64,000 bases of DNA from Helicobacter sp. 11S02629-2 (GTDB lineage Bacteria > Campylobacterota > Campylobacteria > Campylobacterales > Helicobacteraceae), in assembly GCF_002272875.1 (NCBI RefSeq), contig NZ_MLAN01000004.1:62001-126000 (forward strand), in the 5' to 3' direction. Numbering within the stretch: position 1 is the first letter of the stretch; every line of letters begins with the position of its first letter. The notes below the pieces were generated by a model. It worked only from the letters and a program-made list of their open reading frames with translations, was not told the origin of the DNA and did no database searches. This document shows positions 53,651-61,092 of the stretch, in pieces. The translations under genes were made by a program, and so were the position numbers.

Positions 53651-54553
53651 TTAAAACCTAAAACTCTGCATGCCAAACTCCCTGCCCATAGCGATTTGTG
53701 CTTGTATCTGGGCAACTTTGTCATCTTTTATAAGCGACTTAATCGCAGGCGTATTAACTAAGATCTCACAATCTAGCCTCATATCCCCCTCTATACAAAG
53801 CAGTTTTTGACATACTAAGGCACTAAGACTATCAGCTAGATTAACCCTCATATCACTTTCAAAGCTGCCTAAGATTCTAAGTATCGCACTTACTGCATCA
53901 CTAGCATGGAAAGTACTTATCACAAGATGCCCGCTTAAAGATAGCATGATGGCTTCTTTTAGAATCTTAGGACTTAGTATCTCTCCTATAACTACTACAT
54001 CTGGGTCTTGGCGTAAGCTTGCGTTTAGACCAGATTCAAAGCTAGATATATCTTGACCTACTTCTTTTTGACTTATGAGGGAGTTTTTATTAGCGTGCAT
54101 GTACTCTACTGGATCTTCTATAGTGACTATGTGCTTGTTAAAGTTAGCGTTTATATAATCTATCATGGCACTAATAGTGCTACTTTTCCCACTGCCTGTA
54201 GCACCACAAACTAGCACTAAACCATGCAACTTATCACAGATGTCTGAAAGTACTAGCGGAAGGCCTAAGCTTTGAAAACTTGGGACTTCTAAAGGCAAGA
54301 TCCTTAAGGCTAAAGAAAGGCTGCCTTTAGACTTATAAAGGCTAGCTCTAAGATTTAACTCTTTTAGTCTTAAAGTCTTACTTCTTTCAAACTCTAGACT
54401 ATACTTTTGCTTTAAGTCCACAAGCAAGGCACTTAGATCTACTTGGACATCTTGTCTTAAAAGCTCTTTTTTAACCCTAAAGTACACGCCATCTTGTGTT
54501 ATATGTAAGTCGCTTGCTCCTAGCTCTTTAGCCTTAAGTAATAAGTTTTCCAT
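53651..54553 (-). CDS. PilT/GspE-like secretion ATPase
   Basis: A 300-residue P-loop ATPase of the type II secretion/type IV pilus family, closer to the short PilT form than to GspE. Walker A 'CGATGSGKSST' has K123. 'HIVTIEDPVEYMH' is the Asp box, 'LRQDPDVVVIGEI' the Walker B and 'LVISTFHASDA' the His box. The N-terminal domain is shortened. It would power assembly or retraction of a pilus-like fibre made from the three pilin-like proteins encoded just upstream. It abuts the preceding gene by 1 base. No inner-membrane platform or secretin gene is in the window. Confidence 0.85.
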   Translation of the reverse strand: MENLLLKAKELGASDLHITQDGVYFRVKKELLRQDVQVDLSALLVDLKQKYSLEFERSKTLRLKELNLRASLYKSKGSLSLALRILPLEVPSFQSLGLPLVLSDICDKLHGLVLVCGATGSGKSSTISAMIDYINANFNKHIVTIEDPVEYMHANKNSLISQKEVGQDISSFESGLNASLRQDPDVVVIGEILSPKILKEAIMLSLSGHLVISTFHASDAVSAILRILGSFESDMRVNLADSLSALVCQKLLCIEGDMRLDCEILVNTPAIKSLIKDDKVAQIQAQIAMGREFGMQSFRF

Positions 54554-54975
54554 TAGTCTTCCTTTAATATGAAGCGTTTTATAGCACGCAGGTTGTGAGT
54601 GCTAAGCGGGCTTTTAGATTCCACAACTATATCTAGCAAAAGGCTTTTGTCATCTAGTCTATTAACAAAATAGCTTCCTTTGAAGTGAGGACTTAGATCT
54701 AGACTTTGGGTTGCACACTTTTCTAAGCCATGCTTTCTTAGACAAAGCAGTGCCATATCTTTAAGACTAGATATATAAAGTAAAGACTGAGAGTGGATGT
54801 GCAAAGCTAGTGCGTCTTCTTTTCTTTGGAAACTTATATGAAGTGAAGAGATGACAACAAGGCTTATACTTAGGGCTATAACTAGGGCATACAAGCTAGC
54901 AAAGCCACTTTTAAAACTCCCATCCTTAAGGCTTTTAAAGCTTGATATAAACGCCATGTAAGATAACCATATCAC
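54553..54975 (-). CDS. Small membrane-anchored protein of the pilin cluster (PilX-like)
   Basis: A 140-residue protein with one hydrophobic helix near residues 24-46 ('GFASLYALVIALSISLVVIS') and a polar C-terminal domain. The helix is preceded by a short basic stretch ending in Gly, and the +5 residue is Leu (F-A-S-L-Y numbering is ambiguous), so it lacks a clear prepilin Glu. PilX-type minor pilins look like this. It overlaps the upstream pseudopilin by 41 bases and touches the ATPase gene, so it belongs to the cluster. Internal ATG codons could also be the start. Confidence 0.6.
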   Translation of the reverse strand: MIWLSYMAFISSFKSLKDGSFKSGFASLYALVIALSISLVVISSLHISFQRKEDALALHIHSQSLLYISSLKDMALLCLRKHGLEKCATQSLDLSPHFKGSYFVNRLDDKSLLLDIVVESKSPLSTHNLRAIKRFILKED

Positions 54976-55438
54976 TTAGGCAAGATTTAGTGCATATCTC
55001 TAGGTGCAGTGCATCAAGACTGCTATCTAGAGGATTAGATTCTATCCTTGCGTCAAGTTTTTGCACTTTATCAAGAAGGAGGGCGCCATCTAAAAAAAGA
55101 CTGCTATTTTTAAGCTCTAAGATATGAGACTTTAAAGTAGGTTTAGAATCTAAAAAAGACTTACCTTCTTTTGGTGCTAGGTATAAGTCATCATAGCCCT
55201 CCCACTCTAGTCTATCTTTAGTGAGGCTAAGAGAGTTAGGATTTGCATCTACTAGATAGTTACTTAAAAGCATGTGGGTTTGGACAAGCCTTCCTTGCTC
55301 TGTGCTTGTAAGGCTGATGGCTGCATTTTGAAGTTTTAGTGCGGCTGTGCTTTTAGTCACACCTATGCCAATGATAGCTAGCACTATGATAGCTAAGAGG
55401 GCTTCTAGCATGGAAAAAGCTGGGCTAAGACGCTTCAC
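54935..55438 (-). CDS. Prepilin-type protein (pseudopilin)
   Basis: A 167-residue protein with the type IV prepilin N-terminus: basic leader 'MKRLSPA', then F-S-M-L-E, with Glu at +5 and a 20-residue hydrophobic helix ('ALLAIIVLAIIGIG'). The leader peptidase would cut before Phe8. The C-terminal domain contains two cysteines (in 'LEICTKSCLSD'). It would form part of a pseudopilus. It overlaps the next gene by 41 bases and the previous one by 4. Confidence 0.82.
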   Translation of the reverse strand: MKRLSPAFSMLEALLAIIVLAIIGIGVTKSTAALKLQNAAISLTSTEQGRLVQTHMLLSNYLVDANPNSLSLTKDRLEWEGYDDLYLAPKEGKSFLDSKPTLKSHILELKNSSLFLDGALLLDKVQKLDARIESNPLDSSLDALHLEICTKSCLSDMVILHGVYIKL

Positions 55439-55845
55439 TCTACACTTTCAAACTTGATGTATCTTAAGCTTTCTGTGCCAACTGTAGCACTGTAGTGCTT
55501 GATGTTATAAGTTAAAGCACTATTTGTTAAAAGCTTAGTAGTTGGCGTGCCATCAAGCCTAACTTCATTTATAAGTGTGCTTTTAGCTAACATGTGGTTA
55601 GTAAAAAGTGGCTCATTCAAAGCAGTTGTTATATGAGACTGCAGTAAAAATATAGTGTAGTAGCTTAAAGAAGTGACTATCAAAGCATAGATTAGATCTG
55701 GGAGGATAAAAGCTTCTTTAAAACCTTTGTGACTAGAATCTTTTTTGATAAAAGCCTTTAAAGTAAGGCTTTCTTTAAGACTAGTAAGTTTTTTAGTCTT
55801 AAGAAAGTAAGTTAGTTTTTCTATGAAAACCCTAAAATTCTTCAT
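55435..55845 (-). CDS. Atypical pilin-like protein
   Basis: A 136-residue protein with a long basic leader (about 44 residues) before 'AFILPDLIYALIVTSLSYY'. If the leader ends before Phe, the +5 residue is Asp instead of Glu, and the following helix is hydrophobic. That makes it a plausible minor pseudopilin with an unusual processing site. The C-terminal domain is short. It overlaps the FixH-like gene start region by 14 bases and the next pseudopilin by 4, so it bridges the oxidase operon and the pilin genes. Confidence 0.6.
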   Translation of the reverse strand: MKNFRVFIEKLTYFLKTKKLTSLKESLTLKAFIKKDSSHKGFKEAFILPDLIYALIVTSLSYYTIFLLQSHITTALNEPLFTNHMLAKSTLINEVRLDGTPTTKLLTNSALTYNIKHYSATVGTESLRYIKFESVE

Positions 55846-56446
55846 TATAGTAAAAAGTTTTTTGATAGGTTATGTAGTGCTCTTTTCTATTAAGCTTATA
55901 CTTAATAGTAAACACACCATCATATCTACCAAGCTTTTGAAGATCTTTAACTTTTACAGTGTAAAGCTCTAAATTAGCCTTATCTTGTATCATGTTATAG
56001 TCTAGGTCTATATTGGTATCTATCCTAGAAAGTTTTAAGTAGATAGATTCTATCTTGGCTGCTGGGTCTTTAACTACTGGATTTAGTTTTAAAAAGATCT
56101 CATCATCACTATCGGTAAGTATGCTGTGGTGAAGCTTTTCATCAAACTTCCTTCCTATGTGCTCAAAACTTCTTTGATCAACACTAAAATAAGGAGTTTT
56201 TAGCTTGTCATATCCTATCTCATCACCATCTTTAGTGCCTGCAAAAACAGTGTAGTTTTCTTCAAACTGATACTGCATTTTTAACATATCGTTAATGTTG
56301 TGATCTACATAGTTCTTTGATAGCCCATAGTTGCTATTAGTCTCTATTGGCTGCTTAGAAGAAGCATAAATAATAAGACCTATAAATATTATGCCTATGA
56401 TAATGATGCCTATGATGCCTATAGGCCAAAAAGTCTTCTTTTTCAT
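55832..56446 (-). CDS. FixH-like cbb3 oxidase accessory protein
   Basis: A 204-residue protein with one N-terminal membrane helix (residues 7-29, 'WPIGIIGIIIIGIIFIGLII') and a periplasmic domain. Position after the cco genes and the F-W-P-I-G start resemble FixH/CcoH, which helps mature cbb3 oxidase. The domain is more divergent than in proteobacterial FixH. H. pylori has a similar gene at HP0150 as I recall. It is 14 bp after the preceding gene. Confidence 0.7.
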   Translation of the reverse strand: MKKKTFWPIGIIGIIIIGIIFIGLIIYASSKQPIETNSNYGLSKNYVDHNINDMLKMQYQFEENYTVFAGTKDGDEIGYDKLKTPYFSVDQRSFEHIGRKFDEKLHHSILTDSDDEIFLKLNPVVKDPAAKIESIYLKLSRIDTNIDLDYNMIQDKANLELYTVKVKDLQKLGRYDGVFTIKYKLNRKEHYITYQKTFYYNEEF

Positions 56447-56460
56447 CTATATCCTTTATC

Positions 56461-57120
56461 TTATGCCTTTTTTCTTTGCTTACTCTTATAAGTCCCATAT
56501 AAAAATAGACCTACTAGCACTATAAGCATCAGATACAACAACCACTTTATGATCCCTTCAGGCTTGTCTGATGGGTTAAAAGCAGACTGAACTTTTACTC
56601 CATAATGCTTTGCACTTTGTTGCACAATAGCAGAGTATAAGTTAAACAGAGAATAGTCAATTTTCTCTTCCTTTTGCATAGGTTTTTCATTACTAAGCGG
56701 CAAGTATGGATAAGCATAGTCTTCTAAAAGCTCATTAGGATTTAAAAAACTGCTATCAGTTCTTACATTTATCTTATAGTCTTGCTTATAAAAAAAGATA
56801 ATCGCATAAGGGGAGTTTAGCTTTCTAATTACATTGTCTTCATAAATACGTCTATTATCAAAGGCTTGTTTTAGGCTTTGATCATTTATCTTACTATCTA
56901 TCTTTGTATATGTGGGAGTTTTATCAACTAGTGATATGTACACAAAAAAACCAGCCTTATCCCTTAGCTCTCCAGAGATTATATCTATGCCTTTTAGACC
57001 GCCTTTTATAAGGGTCTGATCGCCAACTACAAAATCTTTATAAGGCTTATCTTGGCTTATATCCTGTGCTTGTAAAAATGTGCATACTACTAAAAGTATG
57101 CACAGAATGTATTTTTTCAA
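56461..57120 (-). CDS. Conserved exported membrane protein of the cco cluster (HP0149-position)
   Basis: A 219-residue protein with a signal peptide (residues 1-18, 'YILCILLVVCTFLQAQ') and a C-terminal membrane helix near 191-211, leaving a periplasmic domain between them. The domain's layout is reminiscent of TPM-like domains, but I cannot confirm it. It sits where H. pylori has HP0149, between the small cco accessory genes and the FixH-like gene, so a role in oxidase assembly or stability is possible. Confidence 0.7.
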   Translation of the reverse strand: MKKYILCILLVVCTFLQAQDISQDKPYKDFVVGDQTLIKGGLKGIDIISGELRDKAGFFVYISLVDKTPTYTKIDSKINDQSLKQAFDNRRIYEDNVIRKLNSPYAIIFFYKQDYKINVRTDSSFLNPNELLEDYAYPYLPLSNEKPMQKEEKIDYSLFNLYSAIVQQSAKHYGVKVQSAFNPSDKPEGIIKWLLYLMLIVLVGLFLYGTYKSKQRKKA

Positions 57121-57130
57121 AACTTATCGC

Positions 57131-57244
57131 TTATACCGCGTGTAATAAGAAGTTAGGCACTAAAGCCACAACTATACTAACTATCGCAATAACCACTAGT
57201 GCAAAAGCCACTAATTTTTCTAATCCAGTAAGTTTAGGTTTCAT
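57131..57244 (-). CDS. 37-residue single-span membrane peptide in the cco operon
   Basis: The ORF has a strong ribosome site (AAGGAG, 8 bases before ATG). The peptide starts MKPKLTGLEK and has a hydrophobic helix ('VAFALVVIAIVSIVVALV'). It lies 4 bp after the DUF4006 gene and 10 bp before the next gene. Small single-span subunits are common in cbb3 oxidases, so this may be one. I do not know its family. Confidence 0.65.
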   Translation of the reverse strand: MKPKLTGLEKLVAFALVVIAIVSIVVALVPNFLLHAV

Positions 57245-57248
57245 TGTA

Positions 57249-57473
57249 TTACTCCTTTACTTTGTGATATGTAATAGCCTTGCTGTTATCTACACTCTTC
57301 ATCTGTAAAGACGAAGTATTTATAGTGTAGTAATCAGTTGCATTCTTCCTTTGTACATAGATAGCACCCCACCCTACTATGACTGCTCCTATGACAACAA
57401 GCAAGACTGCTATTATGAACCCTGTATACCCGTTTAATCCAAATCTTCCATTCATCGCATTCTCCTTATTCAA
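57249..57473 (-). CDS. DUF4006-family small membrane protein
   Basis: A 74-residue protein with one helix (residues 14-40, 'GYTGFIIAVLLVVIGAVIVG') and a short polar tail. This matches the DUF4006 proteins found after ccoP in epsilonproteobacteria. Its start overlaps the ccoP stop by 8 bases. Presumably a small accessory of the oxidase; function not established. Confidence 0.75.
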   Translation of the reverse strand: MNKENAMNGRFGLNGYTGFIIAVLLVVIGAVIVGWGAIYVQRKNATDYYTINTSSLQMKSVDNSKAITYHKVKE

Positions 57474-58341
57474 GTGGTCTTTTAGAAGCTATAAATGCAT
57501 CTAAGGCTTTTATTTGAACATCTGAGAAGTTAAGATACTGGAAGCTTGGCATCTTTCCTATCTCACCATGTTTACCATGAGTTAACACGTGTTGAAGGAA
57601 GGCAAATTTACCATACTGTGTTAAATCAGCTGCAAATCCAGCTACACCACCGCCATCACCTTTACCATCAACTCCATGGCATGCAGCACATGCACTAGCA
57701 AAGATTTGCTTTCCTTGTGCTACTAAGGCTAGGTCATATTTAGTGCTAGTATCTTTTACAAGATCACTCATAACATACTCAGCAACAGCCCTCTTATCGC
57801 TTTCTTTGCTTAATAGACCAGCTGGCATTTCACCTGCCATAAAGCCTAGTCCTTTACTACCATGAGTAATAGTATCCATTATACCTTCTACTTTTCCCCA
57901 TCTAGTAAGGTTTTGTGCTTTACCATCAATCCCTTCTGCAGTTAAACCGTGGCATGAAGCACACTGAACTAAAAATATCTCTTGACCCATCTCTTCAAAC
58001 TGAGAGGTAGTCATGTTTTTATGAAGCTCAGCAAATCTAGCGTTATAGTCTCTAACTTCTTGGTTGTATTCACCAATTTGTGAGTAAGAGTTTAATGGAT
58101 AGCCAAAAAATATATACCATAAAGCCCACAAGATAAGGATGAAAAGAGACAAAAGCCATCCAGTTGGGATGTTGTTGTTAAACTCTCTAATACCATCCCA
58201 TGAGTGCTCACCTAGTTCACCTTCTGCCTTGCTGGTCTTCATCTGCTTGATATAAAAACCAGAAATGACAATAGTTAGCACCAAAATAACTATTGCTGCT
58301 ATAAAGCTCATTAAATTTATATGATCACTTAACCAGCCCAT
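57466..58341 (-). CDS. ccoP: Cytochrome cbb3 oxidase subunit III, dihaem CcoP
   Basis: A 291-residue subunit with two membrane helices in the N-terminal 75 residues and two c-type haem motifs, 'CASCHG' near residue 130 and 'CAACHG' near 217. 'GDGGGVAGFAADLTQYG' follows the second haem. It receives electrons from the bc1 complex or soluble cytochrome c and passes them to CcoO. It overlaps ccoQ by 1 base and DUF4006 by 8. Confidence 0.96.
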   Translation of the reverse strand: MGWLSDHINLMSFIAAIVILVLTIVISGFYIKQMKTSKAEGELGEHSWDGIREFNNNIPTGWLLSLFILILWALWYIFFGYPLNSYSQIGEYNQEVRDYNARFAELHKNMTTSQFEEMGQEIFLVQCASCHGLTAEGIDGKAQNLTRWGKVEGIMDTITHGSKGLGFMAGEMPAGLLSKESDKRAVAEYVMSDLVKDTSTKYDLALVAQGKQIFASACAACHGVDGKGDGGGVAGFAADLTQYGKFAFLQHVLTHGKHGEIGKMPSFQYLNFSDVQIKALDAFIASKRPLE

Positions 58342-58574
58342 TATTTTTCTCCTCTCTTTTTGTCTTCCTTGTTGTGTCTACTCTCCAACAGCTCATCATT
58401 TATATCATCGTTTAATACAAGATCAGAGTACTTTTCATAGTCCACAAGCCCCTTTCTTTGCGCTCTATATAGGTAAACTATATAGGCATATAAGAAAATT
58501 ACTAACAACACTGTTACAACTAAGTAGGCACTAGCTCTTCCAAATAAGTCAAATCCATCTATCATCAAAGTCAT
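58341..58574 (-). CDS. ccoQ: Cytochrome cbb3 oxidase small subunit CcoQ
   Basis: A 77-residue single-span protein. 'LVVTVLLVIFLYAYIVYLYRAQRKGLVDYEKYSDLVL' pattern (membrane helix then 'KGLVDYEKYS', cytoplasmic) is the CcoQ signature. It stabilises the CcoN-CcoO-CcoP complex. It lies between ccoO (10 bp) and ccoP (1-base overlap). Confidence 0.92.
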   Translation of the reverse strand: MTLMIDGFDLFGRASAYLVVTVLLVIFLYAYIVYLYRAQRKGLVDYEKYSDLVLNDDINDELLESRHNKEDKKRGEK

Positions 58575-58584
58575 GAACTATCCT

Positions 58585-59268
58585 TTACTTGCCTAGTCTT
58601 TTTTGTCCCAAGCTATTTAGATAGGCGATAAGTGCAACTACCTCTTTAACTTCACCTTTTTTAAAGCTTGCAGCTATCATTGGATTTTTCATCTCTTCTA
58701 CTACTTCTGCAGCATCTTTCATATACTCTTTTTTAGCATCATCTAAAGTTCCAAGTTTTGTTTCACCCGGTTTATCATAAGGAACTTTAAATACTTTTTT
58801 CTGAGTATAAGCTTCTGCGTAAGCAGTATTAAAGTCTGTATCTATCCTATAAAGATGCTTATAAGAAGGCATGATAGAACCCGGAACTACAGATCTAGGA
58901 TCCCACATGTGGTTAGCATGCCAGTCACTACTTCTACTATCACCTATCCTATGTAAGTCTGGACCAGTTCTTTCAGATCCCCAAAGGAAAGGTCTATCAT
59001 AAGCATATTCCCCACTTAAACTATACATACCATAACGCATAGTTTCACTCCTAAAGTCTCTTATAAGCTGAGAGTGACAACTTATACAACCCTCTTTTAT
59101 ATACACTTGACGACCTGCTGTTTCAAGCACTGTTAAAGGTCTAAGACCTTCTAGTGGCCTTGAAGACTTCGCAAAGTCTGGCAAGATCTGCACCAACCCA
59201 GCTATGGAAAATACAACCACAAAAGCCAGTGTAAAAAAGAATGGATTTCTTTCTAACCATGCAAACAT
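58585..59268 (-). CDS. ccoO: Cytochrome cbb3 oxidase subunit II, monohaem CcoO
   Basis: A 227-residue membrane-anchored cytochrome. N-terminal helix residues 9-29, haem motif 'GCISCHSQ' near residue 60, and the family segments 'YGMYSLSGEYAYDRPFLWGS', 'GPDLHRIG' and 'DPRSVVPGSIMPSY' (Met ligand). It hands electrons from CcoP to the CcoN active site. It is 11 bp after ccoN. Confidence 0.97.
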   Translation of the reverse strand: MFAWLERNPFFFTLAFVVVFSIAGLVQILPDFAKSSRPLEGLRPLTVLETAGRQVYIKEGCISCHSQLIRDFRSETMRYGMYSLSGEYAYDRPFLWGSERTGPDLHRIGDSRSSDWHANHMWDPRSVVPGSIMPSYKHLYRIDTDFNTAYAEAYTQKKVFKVPYDKPGETKLGTLDDAKKEYMKDAAEVVEEMKNPMIAASFKKGEVKEVVALIAYLNSLGQKRLGK

Positions 59269-59279
59269 ATTTTCTCCTT

Positions 59280-60746
59280 TTAAGCTGCCATAGGTGAAGC
59301 GTACTGAGGCTCTTTTGTAAGCTCTTTAGCCGCTACTATAGTCATTATTACATTGTAAATAAACATTATGAATCCAATTAGATATAAAGCACCACCTATA
59401 GCCCTTATGACATAGTAAGGGTGTATAGCAACTACTGTATCTATAAAGGAGTACTTAAGCTCTCCATAAGGTGTTAAGTCTCTCCACATCATACCTTGAA
59501 CGATACCAGCTACCCACATACTTGCGAAGTAGAAAACTATACCGATAGTCATGATCCAGAAGTGGATTTCAATAATATTTTTTGAGTAGATCTCTCTTTT
59601 AAACATCCTAGGCAGCATATGATAAAGACCAGCGATGATAGTAAAGCCAACCCATCCTAAAGTACCATCATGAACGTGACCTATGATCCAGTTTGTAAAG
59701 TGAGCAAGGGCGTTAACAGATCTGATTGATTGGATCGGTCCTTCTAAAGTTGCAAGCATATAGAAAGTTGATGCAAGAACTAAGAACTTAATCAAAGGTG
59801 ATTCTTTTAACTGATGCCACTGACCTCTCATAGTAAGAAGCATGTTTATAGCAGTACCCCATGAAGGAAGTATTAACACAACAGAGAAAACTGACCCTAG
59901 AGTTTGTACCCAATCTGGAACAGTTGAATATATAAGGTGGTGACCACCAGCCCAGATATACACAAACATCAAACTCCAGAAAGAAAATAGCGTTAACTTA
60001 TATGAGAAAACTGGGTTACCAGATTCTTTAGGTAAGAAGTAGTAAATTAACGCAATGATACCGCTTGTGAATACAAACGCAACAGCATTGTGTCCCCACC
60101 ACCATTGAATTAAAGCGTCATTAGTTCCTGCATACATTGATATACTTTGCCAAAAGCTTCCTACACCAGCTATAAAGTAGGTTGGAACTGCAAGGTTATT
60201 AAATATATAAAGTATAGATATAGCAGTAAAGGTAGCTATGAAATACCAAAGCGAGATATATATGGTTCTTTCACGTCTAACAGCCATAGACCCAAAAAGA
60301 CTTATACCCCAAACAACCCATACTATAACGACTAATATATCCACTGGCCAATCTAGCTCTGCATACTCTTTAGACTGAGTTAAGCCACCAAAAAGAGTAA
60401 CAACAGCTACAACTAGTAAGATGATATATAAAACTACGTGTAAGTAACCTATGAACTTAAGAAACGGATGTTGATTATAAGTAATCTTTAGCGTTCTTTG
60501 TCCAATGTAATACCAAGCAGCCCAGATACCACTTAACGTAAATCCATAGATGATAACGTTTGTGTGAAGTGGTCTAAGCCTTCCAAATAGCGAGTACTGA
60601 CCTGCTATGTAGTTTAGGTCTGGATAAGCTAGCTCAAAAGCTAGAACTAGACCTATTAGCATACCTATGAAGCCAGTGACCAACGCTATGTACAAAAACC
60701 ATTTTGCAATGGAGTAGTTGTACTCTAGTTTTGAACCCTCTTGCAT
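59280..60746 (-). CDS. ccoN: Cytochrome cbb3 oxidase catalytic subunit I, CcoN
   Basis: A 488-residue haem-copper oxidase subunit with about twelve membrane helices. It reduces oxygen with high affinity, the usual terminal oxidase of microaerophiles. 'QWWWGHNAVAFVFTSG' carries a CuB histidine, 'GGHHLIYSTVPDWVQ' the next two, and 'NWIIGHVHDGTLGWVG' the haem histidines. It heads the operon. GAAGGAGAT precedes the ATG, and TACAAT on the minus strand near 60785-60790 is a candidate promoter box. Confidence 0.97.
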   Translation of the reverse strand: MQEGSKLEYNYSIAKWFLYIALVTGFIGMLIGLVLAFELAYPDLNYIAGQYSLFGRLRPLHTNVIIYGFTLSGIWAAWYYIGQRTLKITYNQHPFLKFIGYLHVVLYIILLVVAVVTLFGGLTQSKEYAELDWPVDILVVIVWVVWGISLFGSMAVRRERTIYISLWYFIATFTAISILYIFNNLAVPTYFIAGVGSFWQSISMYAGTNDALIQWWWGHNAVAFVFTSGIIALIYYFLPKESGNPVFSYKLTLFSFWSLMFVYIWAGGHHLIYSTVPDWVQTLGSVFSVVLILPSWGTAINMLLTMRGQWHQLKESPLIKFLVLASTFYMLATLEGPIQSIRSVNALAHFTNWIIGHVHDGTLGWVGFTIIAGLYHMLPRMFKREIYSKNIIEIHFWIMTIGIVFYFASMWVAGIVQGMMWRDLTPYGELKYSFIDTVVAIHPYYVIRAIGGALYLIGFIMFIYNVIMTIVAAKELTKEPQYASPMAA

Positions 60747-61092
60747 TTATATCTCCTTCAAAAAAATCAATAAGCGTGACAAAGATTGTAATATGATTAA
60801 CATTAGCCTTAACTTAAAAAAGCATCAAAGTTAAGTTAATATTTACCAAGCATTAACAATCATAAATATTGTGAAATGTGATTTAGCTTAATGCTATTTG
60901 ACTAAGCGTTTGAATATAATATCTTGTTTTCATTCAAAAGATGCAAAAATATGGAACTTGGCGTACTAAGTTTTTCTCATCTTTGTAAAAAGATTACAAA
61001 GGTAGCAAAATACTAGAATTTGGATTCTAAAACTAGTAGTAAAAGAAGTGATGCTGGGGATGAAAACTAGCTTTATTTAATAGGAAAGATAT
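60747..61092. other. Divergent promoter region between ccoN and the Aas-like gene
   Basis: It holds a minus-strand TACAAT (60785-60790) for ccoN and a plus-strand TATAAT (60915-60920) for the Aas-like gene. An inverted repeat TTAACTT (near 60810) and AAGTTAA (near 60831) lies between them, possibly a regulator site. Short frames (for example ATG at 60952) stop within about 21 codons and look non-coding or decayed. Confidence 0.45.

Noticed and set aside
60952-61080. Short frame starting ATGGAACTTGGCG and its continuation after a TAG as a pseudogene
   Set aside because: Only about 21 codons, then a stop and a further 17 codons. No ribosome site and no family resemblance; it is more likely the leader of the Aas-like gene.
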